A DNA stretch of 10,677 nt, from assembly GCA_913044085.1 (NCBI GenBank), contig CAJWNW010000055.1, positions 1-10,677 on the forward strand. The letters run 5' to 3'. The position numbers and the translations under genes were made by a program. Positions 1 through 6,599 of the stretch are shown piece after piece; positions within the stretch are counted from its first letter, which is position 1; each line of letters begins with the position of its first letter. A model generated the notes under the pieces. The model made no database searches, was not told where the DNA came from, and saw only the letters and a program-made list of their open reading frames with translations. The stretch comes from an uncultured Flavobacteriaceae bacterium (GTDB lineage: Bacteria > Bacteroidota > Bacteroidia > Flavobacteriales > Flavobacteriaceae).

Positions 1-15
1 TTTTTTTTAATAAAC

Positions 16-1977
16 ATGGTATACAAATATGCTGTCATTTTTCTGCTCGCTTTTTGTTCGACTGCTGTTTTTGGGCAGCGGAAACTTCCGGCTGATAAAG
101 TATTGAGAGAGAATCCCTCAAAAGATATAAGCAGAAATAGCTCCAGTGAGACCAGTCGAGATTCTAAAGATGTTTCGAAAAACCCCAAAGGTAAAATTGA
201 AGATTACAAAATCATTTCGCGAAAGCTTGACACTGTGCACTTAGACACGACACTAACCATAAAAAAAGAATATAAATTCAATTACCTCAGGCGTGACTAT
301 TTCGAATTACTCCCATTTAATAATATGGGACAAAGTTTTAATTCTCTAAGCCAAAACTTTTACAGACGCAGCATACAACCTGGTTTCGGAGCCAAAGCTA
401 AGCATTTTAATTATATGGATGTCGATGCCATTCATTATTACCGTGTGCCTACGCCATTGACTGAACTTATGTATAAATCTAACTTTGAACAAGGCCAATT
501 GTTAGACGCCTTTTTTACTGTAAATACTTCAGAACAATTTAATTTCTCCATCGCCTACAAGGGGATGCGCTCTCTTGGGAAATACCAACACATTCTTTCT
601 AGCACAGGAAATTTTAGATTTACGTCCAGTTACCATACCAAGAACAAGCGTTATCAATTGCGCGCTCACCTCGTTAACCAAGACCTTTTAAATCAAGAAA
701 ATGGCGGAATCGCTGATGATCAATTGGTAGAGTTTGAAAATGGAAATTCTGAATTTATAGATCGATCCTTATTTGATCCACTATTTGAGGATGCGGAAAA
801 CAAGCTTGAGGGCCGCCGCTTTTATCTCGACCACACCTATCAACTTAAGCTAAAGGATTCCTTAGGGAATAACGGCTTAAAGCTTGGGCACGTTCTACAA
901 ATGGAAGATAAATTTTACCAGTACACTCAGGCTCAAAATTCAGCTGCATTTGGTGATGCTTTTGTGACCTCTAATTTGTCAGATAAAAATACATTTGACC
1001 ACTTTTATACTGAAGTCAATGCCGAATATAACAATAATACCCTTGGAATTTTTAAGGCAAAATTAGGTTTCAATAAATACAATTATGGCTATAACTCCTT
1101 GGTCATACTGGATGGGCAGACCATAGTCAATCGCCTTAAAGAGAGCGTGGTGTCTTTTGAGGGTGGTTATAAAAATCAAATTGGTGCGGTAGCCCTTACA
1201 GCTGATTTGGGTGTGAATGTAGCAGGGGATTTAGAAGGTAATTTTTTGGATGTTCAAGCCAATTACAAAATAAATGAAGATCTCAGCACCGCAGCAGCAC
1301 TCAATTCAAATTCTTCTGTAGCCAATTATAATTACCGTCTTTATCAAAGCGACTATTTGAGCTACAATTGGCAGAACAGTTTTAAAAATCAACAATCTCA
1401 GCAGTTGGCTTTTGATTTGCGTTCTAAAAAGTACGGTGATTTGTCAGTGGATTATACAACAGTCAATAACTATCTCTATTTTGAAGACAAGGGGCTTGGG
1501 GTGAAGCCTCGTCAATATGAAGGTACTGTCAATTATGTACGTGCGAAGTACGAGAAAGAATTTAAATTCAGAAATTTTGGTTTGTATAATACCGTCATGT
1601 ATCAGCATGTTTTGGAGGGGGATCAAGTCCTTAACATGCCCCAAATTAACACAAGGCATACTTTTTATTATGCCGATAATTTATTTAAAAATGCATTGTA
1701 TTTACAAACTGGCTTCAACCTTAGTTATTTCTCCAAATACAATATGAATGGATATGATCCAGTATTAGCGGAATTTTATGTGCAAAACAACGCCTCTTTT
1801 GGCGATTTCCCTAGAATTGACTTCTTTGTAAATGCTAAAATACAGCAAACGCGAATATTTATAAAAGCCGAACACTTTAATTCGTCTATTACTGGATTCA
1901 ACTTCTATTCGGCGCCCAATTATCCTTATAGAGATTTTATTGTTAGATTCGGTATTGTTTGGAATTTCTTTTTATAA
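16..1977 (+). CDS. Putative outer-membrane porin (Porin_10-like)
   Basis: A 653-residue protein with a Sec signal peptide: Lys4 and Tyr5, a hydrophobic core from about residue 6 to 18, and likely cleavage after V-F-G20. Residues 30-60 form a hydrophilic linker rich in Ser, Lys, Arg and Asp. From about residue 85 onward there are alternating, aromatic-rich stretches typical of an outer-membrane beta-barrel. The last strand ends in FGIVWNFFL, with an aromatic C-terminus as expected for barrel assembly. The block DYFELLPFNNMGQ near residues 94-106 and the segment around YYRVPTPLTELMYK (141-154) match my memory of the Bacteroidota putative porin family (Porin_10). The start is the only sensible ATG, 15 bases into the window, and gives a proper signal peptide. 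The promoter would lie outside. The substrate is unknown, and pore activity is inferred from the family only. The stop codon lies two bases from that of the convergent glycosyltransferase gene. Confidence 0.8.
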   Translation: MVYKYAVIFLLAFCSTAVFGQRKLPADKVLRENPSKDISRNSSSETSRDSKDVSKNPKGKIEDYKIISRKLDTVHLDTTLTIKKEYKFNYLRRDYFELLPFNNMGQSFNSLSQNFYRRSIQPGFGAKAKHFNYMDVDAIHYYRVPTPLTELMYKSNFEQGQLLDAFFTVNTSEQFNFSIAYKGMRSLGKYQHILSSTGNFRFTSSYHTKNKRYQLRAHLVNQDLLNQENGGIADDQLVEFENGNSEFIDRSLFDPLFEDAENKLEGRRFYLDHTYQLKLKDSLGNNGLKLGHVLQMEDKFYQYTQAQNSAAFGDAFVTSNLSDKNTFDHFYTEVNAEYNNNTLGIFKAKLGFNKYNYGYNSLVILDGQTIVNRLKESVVSFEGGYKNQIGAVALTADLGVNVAGDLEGNFLDVQANYKINEDLSTAAALNSNSSVANYNYRLYQSDYLSYNWQNSFKNQQSQQLAFDLRSKKYGDLSVDYTTVNNYLYFEDKGLGVKPRQYEGTVNYVRAKYEKEFKFRNFGLYNTVMYQHVLEGDQVLNMPQINTRHTFYYADNLFKNALYLQTGFNLSYFSKYNMNGYDPVLAEFYVQNNASFGDFPRIDFFVNAKIQQTRIFIKAEHFNSSITGFNFYSAPNYPYRDFIVRFGIVWNFFL

Positions 1978-1979
1978 AC

Positions 1980-2753
1980 TCATTTTTGTGTCCTAATAGT
2001 TTTAATTATGTAAGAACTTTTGTGTTTTTTAGGCCTAAGTTGGTCTTTGTCGTTAATTTCAATACGTTTTAAATAAATCAATGAAAAAAGGTCGTAGATG
2101 ACTTTAAATATGCGCTCAAGACCATATTTAGAAATTCCAAATTTACGCGGATTGTGTCTTACAGGAACTTGTGTTATTCGAGCTCCATTAAAATGTGATA
2201 AAAGCGTCACATAGCGGTGTATTTCACCATACAACTTCAATTCTTTTGCAGTTTTTCTGCTAAATATTTTTAATGCGCAACCATGGTCATTGATGTCTAA
2301 GTTTGTTGCTAACCGAATGATGCGATTGGCTACTTTGGAAGGTATTCTTTTAATGAATGAATCTTTTCGGTTGGTACGTATACCAGATATCAAATCCCAT
2401 TTTTCATTTTTGGCTTTCTCGAGCATCCATGGAATGTCCCTAGGGTCGTTTTGTAAATCCCCATCCATTGTAACAATATAATCCCCTTTTGCTATGTCTA
2501 TTCCCGCAGATAAGGCCAGACTTTGGCCATAATTTTTTTGTAATTCAATAACAATAAGGTTTGGATGCTTTAATTTTTTTAGTTGCGTACCAGTGCCATC
2601 TGTGGAGCCGTCATTGACCAATAGTAACTCATATTTGAACCCCTTTAGAGCGTTGTGAATCGCTTCGTTCAGTATATGTACATTGTCTGCCTCATTGTAA
2701 AGTGGAACAACAATGGATATGAACCCAAAATGAGTCGAAGAATCTTTTATCAA
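1980..2753 (-). CDS. Family 2 glycosyltransferase (polyprenyl-phosphate sugar transferase-like)
   Basis: A 257-residue GT-A fold enzyme of the DPM1/GtrB type, which transfers a sugar from a nucleotide donor, usually to a polyprenyl phosphate. Motifs in order: VVPLYNE (15-21), VNDGSTDGT (46-54), the metal-binding DGDLQNDP (97-104, D97xD99), HGCALKIFSR (157-166) and HNPRKFGISKYG (200-211). GtrB-like relatives usually carry two C-terminal membrane helices and exceed 300 residues. Here the protein ends in a basic tail after one modestly hydrophobic stretch (about 216-228), so it is probably soluble or peripheral. No in-frame ATG exists before the first motif. The reading frame is open upstream to a TAA, and the best start is TTG at 2751-2753, giving 14 residues before VVPLYNE. 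A promoter-like element sits about 25 bases upstream of the start. The sugar and acceptor cannot be told. Confidence 0.85.
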   Translation of the reverse strand: MIKDSSTHFGFISIVVPLYNEADNVHILNEAIHNALKGFKYELLLVNDGSTDGTGTQLKKLKHPNLIVIELQKNYGQSLALSAGIDIAKGDYIVTMDGDLQNDPRDIPWMLEKAKNEKWDLISGIRTNRKDSFIKRIPSKVANRIIRLATNLDINDHGCALKIFSRKTAKELKLYGEIHRYVTLLSHFNGARITQVPVRHNPRKFGISKYGLERIFKVIYDLFSLIYLKRIEINDKDQLRPKKHKSSYIIKTIRTQK

Positions 2754-2777
2754 AAAGTGAAGATTTAATTAGTTTCT

Positions 2778-2808
2778 CAAAAGTAAACCAATTTTCTAAC
2801 AGAATCAA
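2778..2808 (-). promoter_or_regulatory. Probable promoter of the glycosyltransferase gene
   Basis: On the minus strand, TACTTTTG (2785-2778) matches the Bacteroidota -7 consensus TAnnTTTG exactly. A TTG at 2808-2806 lies 20 bases upstream, within the usual range for the -33 element. Transcription would start near 2770-2774, leaving a leader of roughly 20 bases before the TTG start codon at 2753. The -33 element overlaps the TGA stop of the upstream acyl-CoA dehydrogenase gene, so the glycosyltransferase can be expressed independently even though the two genes are only 51 bp apart. Confidence 0.55.
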
Positions 2809-3947
2809 TCTTTTAGAATGGCCCTTGAAATCACTATTTTTTGAATTTCAGAAGTACCTTCGTATATCTGTGTAATTTTGGCATCACGCATCATGCGCTC
2901 GACATGATAGTCCTTTACAAATCCATTGCCTCCGTGAATTTGAACGGCTTCTACGGTATGTTGCATAGCGACTTTTGAGGCATATAATTTTGCCATCGCA
3001 CTGGAAGTGTCATAGCTGCGGCCTTGGTCTTTGTCTAAAGCTGATTTGTAAACCAAAAGCCGTGCTGCTTCAATATCGGTTGCCATGTCTGCCAATTTAA
3101 AGGCAATGGCTTGGTGATTGCTGATTTCTTTTCCAAAAGCCTTTCTTTCATTAGAATACTTGAGTGATAGTTCATAGGCGCCTGCTGCAATTCCCAGGGC
3201 TTGGGCTGCAATGCCTATGCGTCCTCCGGATAATGTTTTCATGGCAAATTTAAATCCAAATCCAGCCTCGCCGATGCGGTTTTCTTTAGTTATTTTCACA
3301 TCATTGAATTGCAAGGTATGGGTATCGCTTCCGCGAATTCCTAGCTTGTTCTCTTTTGGACCAATTTCAAAGCCAGGCGTGTCTCTTTCTACAATAAAGA
3401 CATCAATTCCTTTGTATCCTTTGTTTTTATCTGTTTGTGCAATCACTAAATAAACTTGGGCACGTCCCCCATTTGTAATCCAATTTTTAGTTCCATTTAG
3501 AAGATAATGATCTCCTTTGTTAACTGCGGTAGTGCTTTGGGATGTCGCATCGCTTCCAGCTTCAGGTTCGCTTAAACAAAATGCACCAATCCATTCACCT
3601 GTTGCTAATTTTGTAAGGTACTTCTCTTTTTGTTTTTCGGTCCCATAAGCTTCTAGACCAAAGCATACCAGCGAATTATTAACTGAAACAATAACACTTG
3701 CTGAGGCATCAACTTTAGAAAGTTCTTCCATGATGAGTGCATAAGACAGCGTATCCATACCACTGCCACCATATTTTGGGTCTACCATGATACCCATAAA
3801 GCCTAATTCCGCCATTTTTTTCACTAAATTGTGGGGGAATTTTTGAAGTTCGTCGCGCTCAATTACGTCGGGGAGCAGTTCAGTTTGAGCAAATTCACGT
3901 GCGGCATCTCGCACCAATATTTGTTCTTCGGATAGGTTAAATTTCAT
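2805..3947 (-). CDS. Acyl-CoA dehydrogenase (short-chain/butyryl-CoA type)
   Basis: A 380-residue FAD-dependent dehydrogenase that introduces a trans-2,3 double bond into an acyl-CoA and passes electrons to an electron-transfer flavoprotein. The length is normal for the family. It has the all-alpha N-terminal domain (about 1-120), the first family signature CLSEPEAGSD (124-133), the WITNG flavin-contact motif (156-160) in the beta domain, and the C-terminal helical domain with the second signature QIHGGNGF..YHVERMMRD (336-355). IYEGTSEIQ follows, in which Glu363 is at the position of the catalytic base of short-chain and bacterial butyryl-CoA dehydrogenases. The overall pattern fits the short-chain or short branched-chain group, but exact chain preference cannot be read from sequence. 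The ATG at 3947 begins with MKFNLSEEQ, the normal N-terminus. It is divergent from anmK and lies 51 bp upstream of the glycosyltransferase gene. Confidence 0.93.
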   Translation of the reverse strand: MKFNLSEEQILVRDAAREFAQTELLPDVIERDELQKFPHNLVKKMAELGFMGIMVDPKYGGSGMDTLSYALIMEELSKVDASASVIVSVNNSLVCFGLEAYGTEKQKEKYLTKLATGEWIGAFCLSEPEAGSDATSQSTTAVNKGDHYLLNGTKNWITNGGRAQVYLVIAQTDKNKGYKGIDVFIVERDTPGFEIGPKENKLGIRGSDTHTLQFNDVKITKENRIGEAGFGFKFAMKTLSGGRIGIAAQALGIAAGAYELSLKYSNERKAFGKEISNHQAIAFKLADMATDIEAARLLVYKSALDKDQGRSYDTSSAMAKLYASKVAMQHTVEAVQIHGGNGFVKDYHVERMMRDAKITQIYEGTSEIQKIVISRAILKD

Positions 3948-3970
3948 ATAGATTTTAAGTTATTACATTC

Positions 3971-4009
3971 GCAAACAATGTATTCAAATATAATTCAAAA
4001 TTGCAAACA
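3971..4009. repeat. Nested short direct repeats in the divergent intergenic region
   Basis: Two heptamers each occur twice in the order GCAAACA (3971-3977), ATTCAAA (3982-3988), ATTCAAA (3993-3999), GCAAACA (4003-4009). The inner copies start 11 bases apart, about one helical turn. They lie between the divergent starts of the acyl-CoA dehydrogenase and anmK genes and overlap the possible promoter elements. This may be a regulator-binding array, but in such AT-rich sequence chance is possible. Confidence 0.35.
3985..3992 (-). promoter_or_regulatory. Possible -7 element for the acyl-CoA dehydrogenase gene
   Basis: TATATTTG on the minus strand is a perfect TAnnTTTG match and would give a leader of about 30 bases. 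No TTTG lies at the usual 17-23 base distance; the nearest upstream TTTG (4007-4004) is only 11 bases away. An alternative is TACATTG at 3982-3976, which is a weaker -7 match but sits 21 bases from that same TTTG. One of the two is probably the real promoter. Confidence 0.4.
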
Positions 4010-4028
4010 TCTTAAAGTAATAATTTTA
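4001..4028 (+). promoter_or_regulatory. Weak candidate promoter for anmK
   Basis: TTG (4001-4003) is followed after 17 bases by TAATTTTA (4021-4028), seven of eight matches to TAnnTTTG with the final G missing. Transcription would then begin only about 5-8 bases before the GTG start at 4040, giving an almost leaderless message. The match is imperfect in AT-rich DNA. Confidence 0.25.
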
Positions 4029-4039
4029 AATTCATCAAT

Positions 4040-5113
4040 GTGATAAATAAAATTTACAGTATTGTTGGAGTGATGTCTGGTACTTCTTTGGATGGAGTGG
4101 ATCTGTGCTGGGTAAAATTTTCAAAAAAAGAGGATTGGAGTTTTGATATTTTAGCCGCCGAAACCCATGCCTATGCGCCTTCTATCAAATCGCGGTTACA
4201 ATCTGCCATGACAATGAGTTCTGAGGCTTTGATAAAATTAGATCGCGATTATACAATGCATTTAGCTGATTGTTTAAAATTATTTATTGAAAAGTATAAC
4301 ATCAAAAATTTAGATGCCGTATGCAGTCATGGACATACCATATTTCACCAACCGGATAAAGGCATTACCCTGCAAATTGGAAATTTACCAATACTTGCCG
4401 ATACTATTCAGCAAACTGTCGTTTGTGATTTTAGAGTCCAGGACGTGGCTATGGGCGGTCAAGGTGCGCCTTTGGTACCTATAGGGGATTTGCTTTTATT
4501 TCCTCAATACGATTTTTGCTTAAACCTTGGTGGCTTTGCCAATATTTCATTCCAAAGCAACTCCCAGCGGATCGCTTTTGATATTTGTCCTGCCAATATT
4601 ACGCTGAATCACTATGCACAGTTGCTGGGCTGTCCATTTGATAGAAACGGTGAATTTGCAAAAAAAGGAACTTTACACTTACCACTTTTAGAAGCTCTCA
4701 ATAATCTTGAATTTTACAAAAAACAGCCACCAAAATCACTGGGATTGGAATGGGTTCAAAATGAGATTTACTCTCTTGTGGACAACTTTGACTTACCGCC
4801 TCATTCAATTTTAAGAACACTGGTTGAACACAGTGTAATTCAAATTGTAAACATTTTAAAAAAACAAGATTTAAAAAGGGGCCTTTACACGGGAGGTGGC
4901 GTTCTCAATTCTTTTTTAATGAAGCGTATTTCACAGCGCTACACACATCAAATTTCAGATGTAAACTTGGATTTAGTCCATTATAAAGAGGCCCTTATTT
5001 TCGGGTTTTTAGGCGCCCTAAAATTGCGGGGAGAAGTGAACTGTTTACAGACTGTTACTGGTGCTAAACAAGATCACAGTAGCGGTAAAATTTATTTTTA
5101 TTCTTCCAACTAA
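4040..5113 (+). CDS. anmK: Anhydro-N-acetylmuramic acid kinase
   Basis: A 357-residue cytoplasmic kinase of the ASKHA fold. AnmK hydrolyses the 1,6-anhydro ring of anhydro-MurNAc and phosphorylates it to MurNAc-6-phosphate, in peptidoglycan recycling. The N-terminal GVMSGTSLDGVD (10-21) is the hallmark ATP-site motif. It is followed by SHGHTIFHQP (96-105), DFRVQDVAMGGQGAPLVP (130-147), NLGGFANIS (162-170) and FDICPANI (180-187); D181 aligns with the catalytic Asp described for Pseudomonas AnmK. GLYTGGGVLN (281-290) is the second nucleotide-site loop. Length is normal for the family. The start is GTG at 4040; the overlapping ATG at 4038 meets TGA at once, and Met12 lies inside the conserved motif, so neither can be the start. 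No murQ or other cell-wall recycling gene is adjacent in this window. nhaD follows after 80 bp on the same strand. Confidence 0.95.
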   Translation: MINKIYSIVGVMSGTSLDGVDLCWVKFSKKEDWSFDILAAETHAYAPSIKSRLQSAMTMSSEALIKLDRDYTMHLADCLKLFIEKYNIKNLDAVCSHGHTIFHQPDKGITLQIGNLPILADTIQQTVVCDFRVQDVAMGGQGAPLVPIGDLLLFPQYDFCLNLGGFANISFQSNSQRIAFDICPANITLNHYAQLLGCPFDRNGEFAKKGTLHLPLLEALNNLEFYKKQPPKSLGLEWVQNEIYSLVDNFDLPPHSILRTLVEHSVIQIVNILKKQDLKRGLYTGGGVLNSFLMKRISQRYTHQISDVNLDLVHYKEALIFGFLGALKLRGEVNCLQTVTGAKQDHSSGKIYFYSSN

Positions 5114-5144
5114 AAGCATAAAATGTTTTTTATATTTGTTGGAA
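5104..5144 (+). other. Possible stem-loop at the anmK-nhaD junction
   Basis: TTCCAAC (5104-5110, last codons of anmK) can pair with GTTGGAA (5138-5144). An AT-rich hairpin nests inside: AAAAGCAT (5112-5119) with ATGTTTTT (5123-5130), one G-T pair and an AAA loop. A second TCCAAC (5171-5176) could compete for the same GTTGGA. No U-run follows the outer stem, and the inner one has only one G-C pair, so it is at best a weak terminator or processing site. Confidence 0.25.
5131..5138 (+). promoter_or_regulatory. Candidate -7 promoter element for nhaD-folC
   Basis: TATATTTG is a perfect TAnnTTTG match 55 bases upstream of the nhaD start, in the 80-bp gap after anmK. No clear TTG lies 17-23 bases upstream; that position falls in the last codons of anmK and reads TCCAACTAA. 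It may allow nhaD and folC to be transcribed apart from anmK. Confidence 0.4.
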
Positions 5145-5193
5145 TTACAAGAAAATCAAACCTATTTAAATCCAACTGATTCATTTATATACC

Positions 5194-6570
5194 ATGGAAG
5201 CAATTATAATCACCGTCTTTATCACTGGATATTTAGCTATCACTTTAGAACACAGTTTAAAAATTGATAAACTTATTCCTGCTCTTATTATGATGGCTGT
5301 GAGCTGGGCCTTTATTTCTTTTGGTATCGACGATTTTAAAACTTGGTTTGATTCTTCAAAGCATGCTTTGGTTGCCAATTTTGAGAACCTCACCCATGAT
5401 GGTAAAATGCACCTCATGGAAGAAACACTTTTACACCACCTTGGCAAGACTGCTGAAATTTTAGTTTTTCTTTTAGGGGCCATGACCATTGTTGAGATCA
5501 TTGCTTATTTCAATGGATTTTCTACCATTAAAAATTTTATAAAAACCAAAAAGAAAACTAAACTGTTATGGATTTTTTGCTGGTTGGCATTTGTTTTGTC
5601 TGCCATAATTGACAATTTAACGGCGACCATTGTATTAATCTCTTTGCTTCAAAAATTAGTAAAAGACCGAGATATTCGTTTGTGGTTTGCAGGACTTATT
5701 GTGATTGCAGCCAACGCAGGGGGTGCTTTTTCTCCCATTGGTGACGTTACAACAACCATGCTTTGGATTGCTGATAAAGTTTCGACGACCCATTTGTTTG
5801 GCTACTTGCTTTTACCGTCTTTGGCCTGCATGCTTGTTCCAACTTATTTAGCCTCTAGACTTTCGGTTTTTAAAGGTAATTTAGAAGTGGATGACACAGT
5901 GCAAGAGCCCCCGGGGCGTTTTAGTGGAACTATGCTTTACTTAGGATTATCAGCCATAGTTTTTGTGCCTATATTTAAAATGGTAACGCACCTGCCTCCT
6001 TATGTTGGGATGATGCTCTCTTTGGGAGTTGTCGCAATTTTTGCTGAAATATACACTTCGTCTAAGTTTAGTTTAGAAGGATTAATTAAAGATGGAAATT
6101 CAAGCCCTGTTCATTATTCTTTATCCAAGATTGAATTGCCCAGTATTTTATTTTTCCTAGGAATTTTGATGGCCGTTGCAGCTTTAGAGTCCCTCGGTAT
6201 TTTATTCGGATTTGCCGATTGGCTCAAAGTCGCTACGCCTCACATTGGTACAGAAGTAACAGGTACCGCTGTTTCGGATTTAGTTGTGCTGCTTTTAGGT
6301 GTTGGCTCTGCAGTAATTGACAACGTACCATTGGTTGCCGCATCTTTAGGGATGTTTTCTGAATCAGCCGATGATATTTTATGGCATTTTATTGCCTATT
6401 CTGCAGGGACAGGTGGTAGTATGCTTATCATTGGATCTGCGGCAGGTGTCGTAGCAATGGGAATGGAAAAAATTAACTTTTTCTGGTATTTAAAAAAAAT
6501 CACCTGGTTGGCGTTTACGGGCTTTATCTGTGGTGCATTGGTCTTTTTCTTCACAAGAACCTTGTTTTAG
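5194..6570 (+). CDS. nhaD: Na+/H+ antiporter, NhaD type
   Basis: A 458-residue inner-membrane protein of the ion transporter (ArsB/NhaD, CitMHS-like) superfamily, exporting Na+ in exchange for H+. It has about 11-13 hydrophobic segments. Two related half-motifs mark the inverted repeat of this fold: SAIIDNLTATIV (136-147) and SAVIDNVPLVAA (372-383). Other conserved blocks are NAGGAFSPIGDVTTTMLW (174-191) and GTGGSMLIIGSAAGV (405-419), the PIGDVTT block being typical of NhaD. The loop at about 228-242 is hydrophilic, and a further loop at about 290-312 separates the two halves. Length agrees with known NhaD proteins. The ATG at 5194 gives a first membrane helix at once, as expected. folC begins 29 bp after the stop, so the two are probably co-transcribed. 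Family assignment is strong; ion specificity (Na+ or Li+) is inferred from the family. Confidence 0.92.
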   Translation: MEAIIITVFITGYLAITLEHSLKIDKLIPALIMMAVSWAFISFGIDDFKTWFDSSKHALVANFENLTHDGKMHLMEETLLHHLGKTAEILVFLLGAMTIVEIIAYFNGFSTIKNFIKTKKKTKLLWIFCWLAFVLSAIIDNLTATIVLISLLQKLVKDRDIRLWFAGLIVIAANAGGAFSPIGDVTTTMLWIADKVSTTHLFGYLLLPSLACMLVPTYLASRLSVFKGNLEVDDTVQEPPGRFSGTMLYLGLSAIVFVPIFKMVTHLPPYVGMMLSLGVVAIFAEIYTSSKFSLEGLIKDGNSSPVHYSLSKIELPSILFFLGILMAVAALESLGILFGFADWLKVATPHIGTEVTGTAVSDLVVLLLGVGSAVIDNVPLVAASLGMFSESADDILWHFIAYSAGTGGSMLIIGSAAGVVAMGMEKINFFWYLKKITWLAFTGFICGALVFFFTRTLF

Positions 6571-6599
6571 AATCTTTTTGACGCTCACTTAATGTCCTG

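Noticed and set aside
1..8. Run of eight T at the left edge as a terminator tail of an upstream gene
   Set aside because: The stem, if any, lies outside the window, so nothing can be supported.
46..57. LAFC at porin residues 11-14 as a lipobox
   Set aside because: Phe at the position before Cys does not fit a lipobox, and a normal signal peptidase I site (V-F-G, then Gln) follows six residues later.
1444..1747. Small overlapping frames on both strands inside the porin gene
   Set aside because: They lie within the conserved barrel coding frame, have no signals and look like by-products of its codon use.
5181..5501. 106-codon minus-strand open frame over the start of nhaD
   Set aside because: It lies antisense to a strongly conserved antiporter gene and has no family features; it is a shadow frame.
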